In this document: positions 1 through 13,108 of the stretch, in pieces
How the letters are laid out: every line of letters begins with the position of its first letter
How positions within the stretch are numbered: the stretch's first letter is position 1
Assembly: GCA_941918925.1 (NCBI GenBank)
Contig: OW799234.1
Location: forward strand, 81,754,997 to 81,818,996
Source: Phyto melanocephala
Lineage: Eukaryota; Arthropoda; Insecta; Diptera; Rhinophoridae
DNA length: 64,000 bases
Direction: 5' to 3'
Position numbers and translations under genes: made by a program
The notes under the pieces: generated by a model
Seen by the model: only the letters and a program-made list of their open reading frames with translations
Databases searched by the model: none
What the model was told of the DNA's origin: nothing

Positions 1-1039
1 TTGGGAAACTTGATATACATATACATACATATATATAGACTTTTCAAAAAAATTTTATCTATAAATATGACATTTTGTCAGACAAAATTTTAAAAGACCT
101 AAAGAAATATGATATTAAAAGATATAGATTATCCGAGGACAGAAAAAAAAATTTTTAATAAAAATATGGGACAAACAAAAGCACCCAATTGGATTTCAAC
201 AGCGATTTATTCCCAAATATTTCCAAATGTTTAACATTATAATACAATACATACAGGTGTCTGCAATATATGAGAGATTCTTTCATTCATTTCATTTTTA
301 TAACTCATCTTTATTTACATTAAGTTATTTATTATTTATTATTTATATATTCGAGATTTTATATAATTAAAAACATATATTACAACGAATTATAATTGGT
401 TATCACAGATCTTGACATTGTTTGATGTATGTAATATTATTTAAAGTAAAAATAGTGAAAAAAAAACCTTTACATGAGAGTAAAAAAATTCAAGTATTAT
501 TAGAAATTATACATTTGTACAAAGATGATTATCCTGCGATAACACACATGTACACATTTTTTTCAATTTGGTGAAATTCTAAAAGTTGATTAAAACATAA
601 GCTTTCAATAATTATATAGTTTAAATTTGAGGTCACAAATGAATACAAATAAATTCCAAATGGGATATAAAATAATTAGTCTCTGCGAAGGCCAACAAAA
701 AATCCCACACAACTGCAAACACAAATAGTGGCTTTCCCCTACAATCAATGTTAGATGTTTTTAGAAACATACATATATCGTAGTGTTTCCTTTCTATTAT
801 GTTTTAAATATGTTTTTACTCAGAATATGGCTCTCATTTTAAGAAACTAATTTTCTTAACAATATTGAACTATTTTCATAAATTTTAATACAATTTATAA
901 AAAAAGCTCTAAAAGTAAATTTCAAAAATGTTTGTTGCCCCAAGCATAACTTTTCTAGAAAGACAAACTTATAGCATGTTTCCACGGCAACGATAGTCGT
1001 AATTCGATGTGTTATTTATAATTCAAAGCCTAATTACTA
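1..1039. other. AT-rich DNA, nothing recognised
   Basis: Low-complexity AT-rich sequence with short TATACA/CATATA runs. No open frame, terminal repeat or RNA gene could be supported on either strand. Confidence 0.6.
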
Positions 1040-2128
1040 GGGTGATCGATTATTCGACTTTTTTAAGAAACCGGTTTTCAAATAGTTCGAAATTTAAAAT
1101 TAAAAAAAAACCGGTTGCTATTTTGAAAATTGAGAAAAAACCGGTTAACCGGTTCGAAAATATAAAATATAATATTTAAAGAAAAAATTAAAAAATATTG
1201 TAAAAAAAAGATTATAATTAAATTTATATATAAATATGAAATTTTAACAGTTTATATATGTTTGGTTGCACAATTACGCAATAACTGACATGAATGCAGT
1301 TGAATAATCTGGGTTTAATTAGTTGAATTTAAGGACAAAAGGTACCATGTACAAGTAAAAAAAATAAATAAATACAATAAATTAATAAATAAATAAATAA
1401 AACTTTTTATAAGGCTGTTATAAATTTTGTATCTCCTTCTGTAAATTTTTTAAATGTTAAATAGATCTTTTAAACTAATATGTACCAACGTATTTTGTTT
1501 GAAATTATTTCTGCAATTTGAAATACATTTTAAATGCTAGGGAAAAAACTCTTTAAAATTTCATTTTAAAAATTCTTTCTTATACCCCTGACAGACATAC
1601 AAATATAGACATAAACTAGTTTGTTCGATGGTTTAATTGAAATTTAAGTTGACAGACACTCAATGTCATTAATTAAAATTAGGATCTGGAAAGAGAGATT
1701 ATTGGTTCTTCTTTATTGCAACTACACTTTTTACATAAAAGTGATCGATCAGCTAAGTTTATGCTTTAATTACCTTTAACTTTTAACGTAAGGTTTATAT
1801 CCTATAAAAAAATTATATTTAAGCTCAATTATTTTTCTTATTTTGCATTTGTTTTTTAAACAACAAATAAATTTCTTACAATATTATGGAAGAATATTTA
1901 ATAGTTTTTATTTTCTGATTTTTGAAAACTTATTGCGTACTAAATATACTATGGTACGATTGGTTACAAAGATATATGAAAATAAATTTTAAAAATAAAA
2001 AAAACGGCTTTTTCGGATAAAAAAACCGGTGTATTCGATATTCGAAAAATCAACATTTAAAAAAAACCGCCAGCTGGAAGAGGAAAAAACCGGATTTTCC
2101 ACCGGTTGTAAAACCGAGTCGACCACCC
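1040..2128. mobile_element. CCGGTT-rich TIR element, copy 1
   Basis: The left end reads GGGTGATCGATTATTCGAC and the right end, reverse complemented, GGGTGGTCGACTCGG. These imperfect inverted termini are flanked by TA; the flank TACTA is in fact repeated on both sides. Just inside each end several ACCGGTT/AACCGG motifs sit between A-runs, which looks like a set of subterminal protein-binding sites. The interior is AT-rich and has no transposase frame, so this is a non-autonomous DNA transposon. A second copy lies at 38894-39819 with the same termini and matching internal blocks, which confirms the family and its boundaries. A TA target would fit Tc1/mariner-type transposition, but the superfamily is not proven. 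Confidence 0.8.
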
Positions 2129-2405
2129 TACTAATTACGAACCAAATACAATAACTTTCCAACACAAAATTTTCAAAGCGAATTACTATTTTTGTGGGTA
2201 ATTAATCTTAAAATTGTCGATGAAATAAAGTCTAGCAAATGGTTGTTCTTCAATAAATTAATATAATGAACCATTCATTAGTTTTATCATTTTGACGATG
2301 TCAACCGAACATAAAAATTTCTATGCCGAAGCGACTATCTACCTGGTACGCAAAATGAAAAGATTTCTTAAAGATCTAGACAATCAATATGTTAACTGTA
2401 ATACT

Positions 2406-2933
2406 ATGTTCACACAGGCGCCTTAATTGTCAATTTATAATATTATCGCAATTAAAGGCCTTTATTGAGCTCAATTTACCATACTAAAAATTATTTTTAA
2501 ATTGAGCAATATATACTTAATTGTTTCACTTATTGTCTAAAACTCGTAATACGACTCTTGAGAAGTATGTTCAGTGAGAAGAAAATTCTATAGCTGGCAT
2601 TTCAAATGTCAAACAAATAAATACACAAAAAATAAAAATTAAGAAAATGAAAAATTTTTGAAGAAAATTATAAAAAATTTTTGAATAAATTCAAATACAT
2701 ACATATAAGTATATACATATATGAACATATGTATAAATATAATTGTAAATATATTTTATCAACAAAAAAAAAAAAACACTGAAAAGAAGGCATTATTTGA
2801 TTTGGTATAAATACATCGTATTTTACAGCTATCAAATGCTAATGGAGTCAGATAAATTGAGTATGTCTGAACACTTATTTTAATTGCTCAATCAACACTA
2901 AATTGAAACAATTAAAAATATCTGTCTGAACAG
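2406..2933. repeat. Possible MITE bounded by TGTTCANACAG inverted repeats
   Basis: TGTTCACACAG at 2407-2417 faces CTGTCTGAACAG at 2922-2933. Both arms continue into matching TTAATTG and CAATTTA blocks. There is no coding capacity and no clear target duplication. It could be a hAT-type MITE, but the call rests only on the inverted arms. Confidence 0.4.
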
Positions 2934-2940
2934 GGTATAA

Positions 2941-2986
2941 AACTGCTATATTCGGCCATGCCGAAACTTATATACCCTTCACAACG
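2941..2986 (-). mobile_element. Helentron 3' terminus, solo fragment
   Basis: Read on the minus strand this is the Helentron I tail: GTGAAGGGTATATAAG, then the hairpin TTCGGCATGGCCGAA, then ATAGCAG. No matching 5' terminus follows, so only the end of an element remains. Confidence 0.6.
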
Positions 2987-5250
2987 TGCACTCATGCAAC
3001 AACAATTGCTTGTATAATCATAAGCAGATGTAAATAACGGGATTAATAAGTTGGTAGCGGATGAATATAATTTAAGTGAGGTAAAATTGGTAAAAATTTA
3101 GATAGAAAATTGCGAAAATCTCAAAATTATTGCCTAATTATAAATTGTATATTTCTTACAAATCGTCGCTGCTCTGACGTTATCGGTTATTTGACAATTT
3201 TTAAAAATTTTTTGTTGCTCAATTTTGAACATTGATTGGGCGTACATCTATCGACCAAAGCGTTTAATGATATCTTAATTGGTTCAAAAATTAACAATAA
3301 TCAGTATGCGTTAGTTTAATACTGTAAAATAATAAAATGAAATGGTTTTTTTTCTGCCCATGTAAAGTTCGTAAAAAACACATAACTGAATTTGTTAGAG
3401 CAACGACGAAATTACTTTGTCTAGAAAATCTATGGTATTGATAATAAATATTTAAGGTTTATTGTAGGCTTATTTTTCTGTACAGCATCTGTCAAGTAAA
3501 CCCATTATAAACTTACAACATTTTTTGTGAATACGACTGTCAAATTTTTAAAGTTTTAAATTAACTTTTTCCCAAACCCAATAACCTTGTCTTTCCAGAC
3601 ATGTTTTCTGTCTGCTCTGCAATAATATTTTTAGGATTAATTTTTGTTTTCTATTTTTTTTTTTTAGTTCGAAATTAATACTTTATAAGTGGCATAAAGA
3701 CATGTTTGGTCTAGATCTCTGATATGATTTTTATATGTTGCAGTTATCATATTGTTTTTGAGCGATCGAATCTAGAGCCAGTAAATAGCTACCTCTCACA
3801 CACTGGCAAAGAAAACTAAAATTTATATAAATTATTATTACATATGTAAACTGAAGGGATATCGTTGAGTACTATACTATTTATCTTAAGTTCTCATAAA
3901 TACCCGTATGTGTATATGGAACAGTTTACCTAGAATCTTTAACTTTTAAGATCTTGCTCTTCTTACGAACCTAAGCACACAGTAAACAATAATGGAATAT
4001 AATAATAAGGGTATAATATTACACGGTTTGGCCGCATTTTATTGAATTGACTGACTGGCTTTCAAATATTTACGAAGTAGTAGAAGAATACTCAAATGTG
4101 AATTATTGCGTCCCACAATACCCAGTCATCTTTTAGATTTTTTTTGTACTCTGGTGTCTTCTTATGTTTTGTCGTCTTTACAAATTCTGTGAATTTATTT
4201 AAATGTTTTTTTTTTTCTTCTTCTTTCTCATTTTTCCTGTTTATGCTTTATTTTTAAAACGCTTGCGAGCAACTGAATGAGTTTTGCTGTGGTAACATCG
4301 ATATTGACTTTGTTATATCGTTTTGAGTTTTCACAGGTATGTCAGTGTATCACTAAGCCGTTTGCCCTTTGCGTGTCTCCAGCGAGTGCCTACCAATTTG
4401 TAACGCTTGTTTTGTTGTAGTTTTATATAAATTTTCATGTCAACCTAGTGAGCCAACGACAGTCAGCCAAAATATCCACAGAAACATTATTATTGTCTTG
4501 GATATAAATAACGTTTTTGTTTTTTTTTTTCATCATCCAAAACATGTCAAAAATAAAGTGTTTAACGAGGGTCGAAGATTATTAAAATAAGTTTTGGATT
4601 CAATAGAAATTTGTACAATTCAAAAACTGTCGTAGGATTGGTATGTTGTAAGTAATTTACTTTAGCAAATAAAAAAATTGAAATGATAGTATTAACACTT
4701 CCATTTCTAATTGCCCAATTCGCAGTCTATTGTAGAAGATAATCATCGTAGTATTTGTACACTTTTAGTTGACAACACCTAAACCATTTTTACTTATGTT
4801 TATAGAATGTCGTATAGATATACCAAAGTTGAGAAAGTAAGAACTGTCGCTGTTTTTCTTCAATAACCAGCAAAAAAAATTGGAAGTAGTGCAAAGTGAA
4901 TTACATTTTCAAGACTTTTAAATCAATAGTGAATTAAAGCAATAGCATTCATACTAAATGACTACCTAAATCCGAAATAATTTTCTATAAATGATAATCT
5001 TCAAAACAAATGCAACATTCTGAAAAATATCTTAAACATCTCATGTCAACAAACAAATTCAACTAATGAAACATCATTTGCTTTTCACTACATACACATG
5101 AGTTCTATGCAGTTAATATAACGGAATGCAGTTCATTAATATATTCGTTTAAACTCATGATCTCTTATGAATCTTTATTGTTTTTACTTAAATTAAGTTA
5201 CTTTGTCGCCAGTTGAACCCCTGAAAAATCACTTCTATGTCATACTTTTA
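2987..5250. other. AT-rich DNA, nothing recognised
   Basis: No supported gene. The only open frame of note (4369-4590, 73 codons) has an AT-driven composition and no recognisable motif. Several T-runs and scattered short palindromes occur. Confidence 0.5.
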
Positions 5251-6140
5251 TTATACCCTTCACACAGTGAAAAAGGGTATATATAGGTTTGTCATTCCGT
5301 GTGAAATTTCTACAATTTTCATTTCCGACCCCATAAAGTATATATTTTCTGAAAGCTTATGAATAGGGAAGTCGATTAAGCTCTGTCAGTCTGTCCGTCT
5401 GTCCGTCTGACCGTCTGACCGTCTGTCCGTCTGACCGTCTGTCCGTGTGTATGTTGAAATCAACTTTTTGAAGCCCCCCGACATCACTCGGACCCGGGTG
5501 AGGTATTAAAATATCAGAAATATTCGGGAGTATATCGCTATTGAAAATCAGAAACATCGGTACATAAACAACTGAGATATGAGCAAAAACCCACGACCAC
5601 CTCGATTTTTTTTTCACAAAAACAACATTACAACAACAACATACATACATACAAACTTGTATATTGGCTAAAGTAAACGTGGGATCGAATCCCAGCTGAG
5701 CCAAAAAAAAATTTTTTTTATATTTTAAAAATTTTTTTTTTAATTTTTTTTTTAATTTTTTTTTTATTTTTTTTTTATTTTTTATTTAATATATTATTTA
5801 TATTTTTATTATTTTTTTTTTAATTTTTTTTTTTTATTTTTTTTTTGTTTTATATTAATTTTATATATTTTAATTACTTTTTTAAAATTTTTTTTTTAAT
5901 TTTTTTTTAAATTTTTTTTTAAAATTTTTTTTTTTAATTTTTTTTTTATTTTTTTTTTAACATACATACGTAAATTTATAATTTTACAATGGGATGTTTT
6001 TTATATATGTATATTTTTTATATGTATGTACGTATTTCATATGAGATGAATGGTGATACAAACTACTGTTATTGCATGACTACACGTTGTGAAGGGTATA
6101 TAAGATTCGGCACGGCCGAATATAGCGCTCTTACTTGTTT
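5251..6140 (+). mobile_element. Non-autonomous Helentron (DINE-1-like), subfamily I
   Basis: The 5' end forms a hairpin (TATACCCTTCAC...GTGAAAAAGGGTATA). It is followed by the conserved GACCCCATAAAGTATATAT block and a GTCY array of CCGTCTGWCCGTCTG type. The 3' end carries TTGTGAAGGGTATATAAG, a second hairpin (ATTCGGCACGGCCGAAT) and the terminal AGCGCTCTTACTTGTTT. The inner parts of the two ends are inverted repeats of each other, and the 3' end has an extra hairpin tail. This is the asymmetric-TIR layout described for Helentrons and the DINE-1 elements derived from them. A T-arm-like motif lies at 5681-5693, and the middle (about 5700-5960) is almost pure T/A runs. There is no Rep/helicase frame, so it depends on a helper. 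Confidence 0.85.
5387..5450 (+). repeat. GTCY microsatellite array inside Helentron I
   Basis: About eight tandem GTCTGTCC/GTCTGACC units. Such GTCY arrays are typical of fly DINE-1/mini-me type elements; length here differs from the copy at 14562, where the array is nearly absent. Confidence 0.8.
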
Positions 6141-8950
6141 TTTGCTGCCTATGTACAAGTGCATTTCGCACAACCAACGGCACCAGGCTATGAGGTAATA
6201 GTCTAAAATATGATTTTCGAATAAAGCTTTAAAATCATTTTGTAACTGACTGAGATACAAATACCAAAATTTAACTGCCTCCGTATTTTTAAAAACCAAA
6301 ATCAGCCAAAATTGATAAAATATTATCAAGCGGCAATGTTAAAGGCAAAAAGAAGATTTGGGAAAAAATGCTAATAACAACAATTAAGTTTTTAAAAGCT
6401 ATGCTTACATTAGGCAAATATTTGCCGAAAAAAAATATTTATATATTTTAATATGATACTAGTTACCCCAAATAGAGTCAAAAAAATATTGCAATTAATA
6501 AAAAAATATATATATGTATATATGAGAGACTGAACATTTTGGTATTGTCGAACATAGTACTCTTATTGTTTTCTTCTAGCGTTCTTTAACTGTCCTCGTA
6601 ACAGTCGCTCATTGATATGAAAACATAATTTTTAATCATGGCCTCAGGATTTCTCTACATGTTTCACGTCCATACATTTTTTTATTTTTTTTAATTTATT
6701 TGTTGTTGTTCATTATAAGTTTTTCTGATGCCGTATTTTAGATGCTGATTTATTGTTTGTGACATCTCAGGTTGGTTTATAATTTTTCGGTATGTCAGCC
6801 AGCTTGATGCATTTATTTAAGTCAGTGTAACAGTTTTTATGCACGGCATGATGTACAGTGTAGCACATATAAAATATTACCTTACTTCTTTGTACAAAAT
6901 TTTTGTTTATTTATTTGTTCACATAATACCTCATCATGTGCAGAAGGTAAAACGTGATTTATCCCAAAATATTATTTATAGCATATTGTAACGCCTATTA
7001 AACTCATTCAAGACAAAAAATATAGATCAAATTTATAAATTCCACTTCCAAAAAACTCTATTTACAAAAATTTTGAAGTCAATCTTTTTTAACTTAAATT
7101 GTTTTACATTTTCTAGATTTTACCCACTGTGTGAGACAAAATTTATTATGAATGCCGCTCAATGTAGTAGACTGCAGGCAGTTGTATAATATTACGATTA
7201 TGTACATTATTTTTACTGACTGTTTGAAAAGTTTATTTAATTATCTTAAAAATATCTATTATTTATGAATCTTGTTGTTAGCATTCTAAATTTAAAACAA
7301 ATACAATACAAATATTTTCAAATTCATCTTCATTTATGGGTCCTCTTCTTCTTTAAGTCTGCAGCTTGAAGAATTTAGTTTTGAAATTAATATGTTTAAT
7401 TACAATTACGTAGTAAAAGTACTTAACTAACATGAGCACAATTTTTGACAATGCGGATCATTAGCCATTTTGCTTATTTTGGTTCTCTAATTAATTTAAT
7501 ATTTTTTTAATAATTTTTAATAATAATTTTTTTTTCTTTTGCTAATTTTAATAAAAAAAAATTTTTTGTTTTTTGCAAAGCATATTTAAATAGGTAGTCC
7601 TAAGTGATAAGTTGATCATTCTATGTGAAAACTTTATTAATTCTTTATCTTCTAACGTAATTTCAAATAATTCGAAATGGAATCGCTTTATATAGTTACG
7701 CCATGGTTTTGTGTTGATTAAGTACTTAACAGTTTTTTTATTTGACACTTTTTACATAGCAATGAAACTTTTGTGAATGGCAATTCAATTAAACATATAT
7801 TTTTCTACTTAGTGTTGCTTAGAAATAATTACAATCGGCGATGTTAAACGTTTAAATAAGACTTTAAAATTAATATAAAACTTTTAGAAAAAATATCATT
7901 AAAAATTTCAAAACCAAACAAGAAAAAACACAATTTTGCTTGTCATATTTCTACTTAAACGAATCAAAATCCTCTTCAAATACATAGACTCTATGTACAT
8001 ACATATAAATGTACATACAAGCATAAATTCATGTAAATATATTTAAATACGCACAAGATATAAAAGTACATGAACATCCTGCTTGTAATTTTACGAACAA
8101 TTTTAAAGAGATTATATTAAAAAAAAATATTTCACATTTTCAACGGTGTCACAGTATCATAAGACCATCCATTCATTCACTAACATCAGCATCACTTAAC
8201 AGCAACAACAGTCCCAGAAATTGTAACCGACAAAATAAAGTCTGAACTAGTTGTGTACATGTGAGAACACTTCGACTCACGGTTACTAAAGCATATGATT
8301 TTTTAAAATAAATAAGAGTATGTATGTATGAAATTATAAGATGGCGCAAAACTCATTACAATATCCGAAGATCCAATAATTTTTACAAATGACCATAAAT
8401 GTCAGTTGTGTTTTGACAATTTGGACATCTAATAAAGACAATCTCAAAGCAAAACCAAAGTTCTATATTTATTAAAAATGTCATTTGATGGAAAAATAAA
8501 TTTTGTATTTATTTTTGAATTTTTAAAATATTTAAGATACTTTTACATGACACTATTAAAATGAATGTAGTTTCTCGAAGAGGTTTATATCTTGTAAATA
8601 CTACACCAAATTTCGTACAATTTTTACTGTTGAAATTTTAATTATTTTATAAGGAATTTATTTAAAATCAGCATAGAGCTTTTTCACCTACTTGTTTCTA
8701 AATTTTTTACCTAATACAGCTCACAAATACTCACGTGTGCAGCAAGCGTAAAAAACATCACGTCATTCGCACACTTCGAGTTTAAACATCCAGCAGCAGC
8801 ACGACATAACTAAAACTCGCTTTGCTTTTGTACTCAAAGCAAACGACAATTTTGGAAATACATATGTAAACAAGTACAAACATACATACATAAAGAATCC
8901 AAAAAAAAAACTCTATCTGCTTATAAGTAAATATATATTTATGTTTATAT
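6141..8950. other. AT-rich DNA, nothing recognised
   Basis: No supported gene. The small open frames at 6069-6329 and 7548-7748 show no motif and are rich in AT-encoded residues. The segment holds short TATG/CATA runs and T-tracts. Confidence 0.5.
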
Positions 8951-9964
8951 AAACAAGTAAAAGCACTATATTCGGCTGTGCCGAATCTTTTATACCCACC
9001 ACCAATTTGTTGTACTCTTATAGCAGAGAATTTATTATTTTTTGTTATTAACAGTAATCGCAATGAAATAATATTTTTATACTAAAATATGTATCAACTT
9101 CTTCATATAACATCAATATGCTAGTAAAATGTTTTCGTTAATTTATTCCTTCAATGAAAGTGAACGTTAAAGTAGGCGTGTCAATAAAGTTTCTGATAAT
9201 AAATTCAACTTAGTATTTCAATATAGTTCCAAAAACTTTGTCCACAGAGGAATAATATAAATTTAAGATAAACTGTTATATAGGAGGTAGGCATTAAAGT
9301 GGGCGTGTCACCTAAATTTTCTGGCATAACAATGACATTGACTAGAAGAATTTATGTAGAAAATTTCATCAAATTTCAGTACAAAGACCAAAAAGCAATG
9401 TTTGCAAAATTTCAGAATCGTACATCTTATTTTGTCAGTTTTATTACGTTTTAAATTTTGACTATACCGAAAAATACAGTGTGCGGTATAAATTTTTGTA
9501 CATTTTGATCTATAACTCCTTTCCTAATGTATAGATTTAAGCAATTTTCAGGGAAAAATATTATTTTTACTCAGAAAATATAGTTTCATGACTCTACGTT
9601 AATTCGTTTGGACACAATTCCATTTTATTCGATGTTGGAAGGGCACGGTTTTTTTACCTACTCTTGCATTACGAGCTATAAATCACTTCCTAATATTCCG
9701 ATTTAGCCCATTTTCAATACCAAACAAACCTTGCGTATAATAAATATTCTAGCAAAATTTTACACCCGTAGCTTTTTCGGTGCGACCTCTATCGTGCTTT
9801 CAACAGACGAACAGACGGACGGACATAGCTAGATCGTCATAAAATAAAACCCCCATTCAGAGTATATATACTTTATGGGGTCTAAAATGGATATTTCAAT
9901 GTGTTACAAACGGAATGACAAAATGAATATACCTCCACCATTTTTTTGGTGGCGGGTATAAAAA
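8951..9964 (-). mobile_element. Helentron subfamily II, copy without the mariner insertion
   Basis: On the minus strand it begins with the hairpin TATACCCGCCACC...GGTGGAGGTATA at 9964. It passes through the CATAAAGTATATATACTCTG and GTCCGTCCGTCTGTTCGTCT blocks and ends with GGTGGTGGGTATAAAAG, the ATTCGGCACAGCCGAAT hairpin and AGTGCTTTTACTTGTTT at 8951. Only about one unit of the internal GCCACGCCCAC-type repeat is left. At about 9105-9113 it has an uninterrupted GTTATATGAAG where the copies at 15026, 54622 and 61402 carry an internally deleted mariner, so it is the natural empty site for that insertion. There is no open frame of its own. Confidence 0.85.
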
Positions 9965-10380
9965 GTTAAAACAACAGCGAATTATCATAAAAGAAAAAAT
10001 TTTTAAATTAAGTTATAAATAAAACATAATATGCCGTGAGCAGGACATTTAACAAAATCAAAGGTTATTGATTGATTTTACAGTGGAGCAATTTTATGGC
10101 ACTATCACTGATTAAGGATCACTTATTGGAAGATCATATTATATGGATGCGTTGAAATGTTATGAAACAAACAAATAAATATACAAGCCGGTAGATAACT
10201 CAATTATAATTCTTATAATTATAATAGTTTGCCGACTTTCTGAACCAAAAATTTTTGATAAATTTTGACTTTTAAACCTTTAATAAATTAAAAAGTTGAT
10301 TAATTATGAATTTGGAGTTTTGAACATTTTTTCTCATTAACAATAAATGAACTTCTATATTTATTTCTTACAATTTATCT
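9965..10380. other. AT-rich DNA, nothing recognised
   Basis: No coding, repeat-end or RNA signature was seen in this stretch. Confidence 0.5.
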
Positions 10381-10660
10381 ACTATTTTAACTAGGTCGAG
10401 CACTTAGTCTCCTTAATGTAATACTTTAGGAATTTCCAATTCCAAATTTGACATAGTGTCAACGTAGAAGTTCTTCTGTCAAATACGCCCAAAAGCAGCA
10501 CACAGAAAAAGGTAGTATTCCAAAGTCTCATCATCTTCTGCGCATGCTCTGCAATCATACCATACAGTCCCATACGAGCTAAATGAGTTTTCAGCCCCGT
10601 GTGACTACACTAGTTAATTTCGTAAGTGCTCAAGTTTTAGGAGAGCCTATCATATATTCG
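10381..10660 (-). pseudogene. LINE ORF2 C-terminal fragment (post-RNase H, Cys-rich tail)
   Basis: The minus-strand frames give HTGLKTHLARMGLYGM and, after a frameshift, CRACAEDDETLEYYLFLCAAF. The pattern of a TGH-like start, then CRxC, acidic residues, ETLEYYLF and C is typical of the extreme C-terminus of insect non-LTR retrotransposons of the I/R1/LOA kind that carry an RNase H domain. It is a dead 5'-truncated relic with frameshifts and stop codons. The clade assignment is an inference from this short tail. Confidence 0.55.
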
Positions 10661-10763
10661 TCATCTTAACGACAGCAGTATTTTGTCACTTTCTGACATG
10701 TTCTTTAAAATGTTTGAACCCCTGAAAGGGTTTAACATTTGTTTAATTGTTTATTTGTTTGTT

Positions 10764-11172
10764 GTGGTTTCCAGAAAGATATGGAAGATATAGATATGGA
10801 CGGTATGTGGTTTCAACAGAATGGTGCCACTTGGCACACAGCTAACGAAACAATGGCTCTTTTGCGCGACAAATTCAATGGCCGTGTTATTTAACGTGGT
10901 GGCGATGTCAATTGGCCGCCAAAATCATGTCATTTGACACCATTGGACTTCTTTCTTTTATGGTTATTTAAAAGAAAAGGTGTACGTTGATCAGCCTGCG
11001 TCTCAGCGTCATCGAAAGTTTGAACCATCGGATGGAAGTGTGCCGCCGAATCGCCGATCCATACATTATTGAACCATACCAATATTATCGTAATAAAAAG
11101 AAATATTAATAATTTCCTAAATAATTTGTGTTTTATTCAAAATCAATATCGGCCCATAAAACTTAACCACCC
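10764..11172 (+). pseudogene. Mariner-clade transposase C-terminal fragment with 3' TIR
   Basis: The plus-strand translation reads DMEDIDMDGMWFQQNGATWH, then a stop-broken NWPPKSCHLTPLDFFL. This matches the second and third catalytic blocks (WFQQDGATxH and SCDLTPLDYF) of an insect mariner-like transposase family. The catalytic Asp of the second block is Asn here and the third block has His for Asp, so it cannot be active. The fragment ends with GGCCCATAAAACTTAACCACCC, whose reverse complement is a GGGTGGTTAAGTTTTATGGG terminus. That terminus is related to the deleted mariners inside the Helentron II copies. The 5' part is missing. Confidence 0.75.
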
Positions 11173-11189
11173 ATTGAAAGTTTGTCTAC

Positions 11190-11650
11190 CCGCCTATAAT
11201 TTCCACAACATTTTTGACTCTATAAAGTATATATTATGAATTTTTATCTACAGAGGAATTTACCTATGTCTGTCTGTCCGCCTTTCCGTCTTTCCGTGTG
11301 TATGTTTATATCAACTTTTTGAAGCCTCCACGTATATGTCAAACTCTTTTAAGGTATCAGTTTATCAGATATGCTTTCGAGAATTTCGCAAATGAAAATC
11401 AGCTACGTGGGCGCATTACGAGCAGAGATTTTGCAGATCCTATGGAACTTCTTAAAACGTTTGTTGCGTAACTACATAATATGTTGCTTTGGCAACATTA
11501 ACAGAAAATCTTGGTTTAATGGATCAATTACCGACTAAGATATAAGCGAAACAAGTTTTTGGGAAAAAAATATCAACTAATAGTTTAGATTATCGTTTTG
11601 TTGAAACAACGAAACATACAGGGTATATAATATTTGGCATAGTTTTTTTA
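11190..11650 (+). mobile_element. Diverged Helentron I relic
   Basis: CTATAAAGTATATATTATG, a GTCTGTCTGTCCGCCTTTCC block and GTGTGTATGTTTATATCAAC follow the same order as in the subfamily I copy at 5251. A degenerate tail, GGGTATATAATATTTGGCAT, is near 11620-11640. The 5' terminal hairpin is missing and the mariner fragment abuts that side. Confidence 0.6.
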
Positions 11651-13108
11651 ATTTTTTTTTTTAAACAAGACGGAATGAATCGAAATGACATTCTCTTATT
11701 ATAGAACATTTTAAAAGATTAACCGATCCGGCTGTGTCAGCATATATAAATTGGACGTTGCAAACAAATAGCTTAGCATACAACAGCTTGGTTGTAAGCA
11801 CCTCGAAATTCAATCAAAAATCTTCTTTTGTTGAGTAAGGTAGCCTGAATAAAAGCTTTGATTGGGTTAAAATTGCTGAAATGGAATTTTACAAACAAAA
11901 TAAGAGAGAACATTTAGTTCTTGTAAATATGTTGCTGTCGTATTGCTTTTTGCGAAAAATAAAAATTGTTATAAAAGAAATTGTCAATTTTAATTTGCAA
12001 TAAAAATTCCGTGAGCAAGATACTTTAAGGTAGAAATGTAATGATTTTAGATTAATCTTGAGTATAAGTCTTTTGTCTTCCTTTCTGTTTCTTTTCTTTC
12101 ATACCAGTTTTATAACATGTGTACTTTTTGTAGGCTAGCTAACGCTACCAAATTACCTAACTAACTAACTAACCATATAATTTTGCCGTGTTTTTTTTTT
12201 TTTCTTTCTTTTTTTCATCTCAAATTCTTTTAGCACAAAATTTAAATCTAATGAAGAGATAATTTTCAATGCAATTCTTGTTACCAGCTAATGATTATAT
12301 TTAAAATATATTTTTTGCTTTCGCTACTTACTAATATGGGTGGTTTACGACCATAAAAAAGCCACCATAAACTATACAGAACATCTACTTTGTACAACAG
12401 TTGTCTGCTGAAAGCTTAAATACCTGTACCGATTACAGAGAGGCACAGGAACTTAAAGTCATGTTACCAACTAAAAACAGAATACAAAAAAGTTTAGCTC
12501 CTTGCTTTTATGCCTTTAAAATTTAAATGATTGAGTTTGCCCGATTAAAATGAAATTTTATAATTCTGCTAACGTTTACTGGACAAAAGTATCGATGCGT
12601 TTGTTTTCGTTTCGTTTGAGTAAATGATGTGGAATTTGCAATAAATACCTGTTGGATTTTACACCACAAGGTAAGAAGAAATTACACTTGTTTTTATTTT
12701 TGTGTGTTTTATTTAGCAGCCGCTTAGTTGCTTTTCTTGTGATAATCATCATCTATTACCACAAATGACTGCATATTGGCACAGTTAAACATAAAGCGAA
12801 GTCGTTTTGACCAAAGGGCAAATTAATTATGTCAAAAATGGAAAATAAACTTAATTCTTTATGCATATATGTGCAGAGTTTATAATCGAAAACAAATAAA
12901 GGTTAAAAGAAATACGATCATTTCGACTGGAAGTGTTATCAAATTTATATATTTAAAATATAATTAAAGAAAAGGTAAAGTCCAAAGTTTATATAAAAAT
13001 TGTCAAAACAAAAATATGAAAATATTGAAATTAACAAGAAATTGTGTAGTTACAGAAAACTCTAAAAAGTTGTGTTTTATGTAAAGTTTTTCAGCAATTC
13101 CCTACTTA
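11651..13108. other. AT-rich DNA, nothing recognised
   Basis: No supported gene, terminal repeat or RNA. Short T-tracts occur (about 12190-12215). Confidence 0.5.

Noticed and set aside
4369..4590. 73-codon frame as a small secreted protein
   Set aside because: No signal peptide at the start, no motif, AT-driven composition.
5357..5704. 115-codon minus-strand frame
   Set aside because: Lies inside Helentron I and includes the translated GTCY microsatellite (repeats of DRRSDGQT type).
10020..12030. CCGTGAGCARGAYA shared at about 10033 and 12010, taken as ends of a larger element
   Set aside because: Match is short and same-orientation only; no terminal structure or target duplication supports it.
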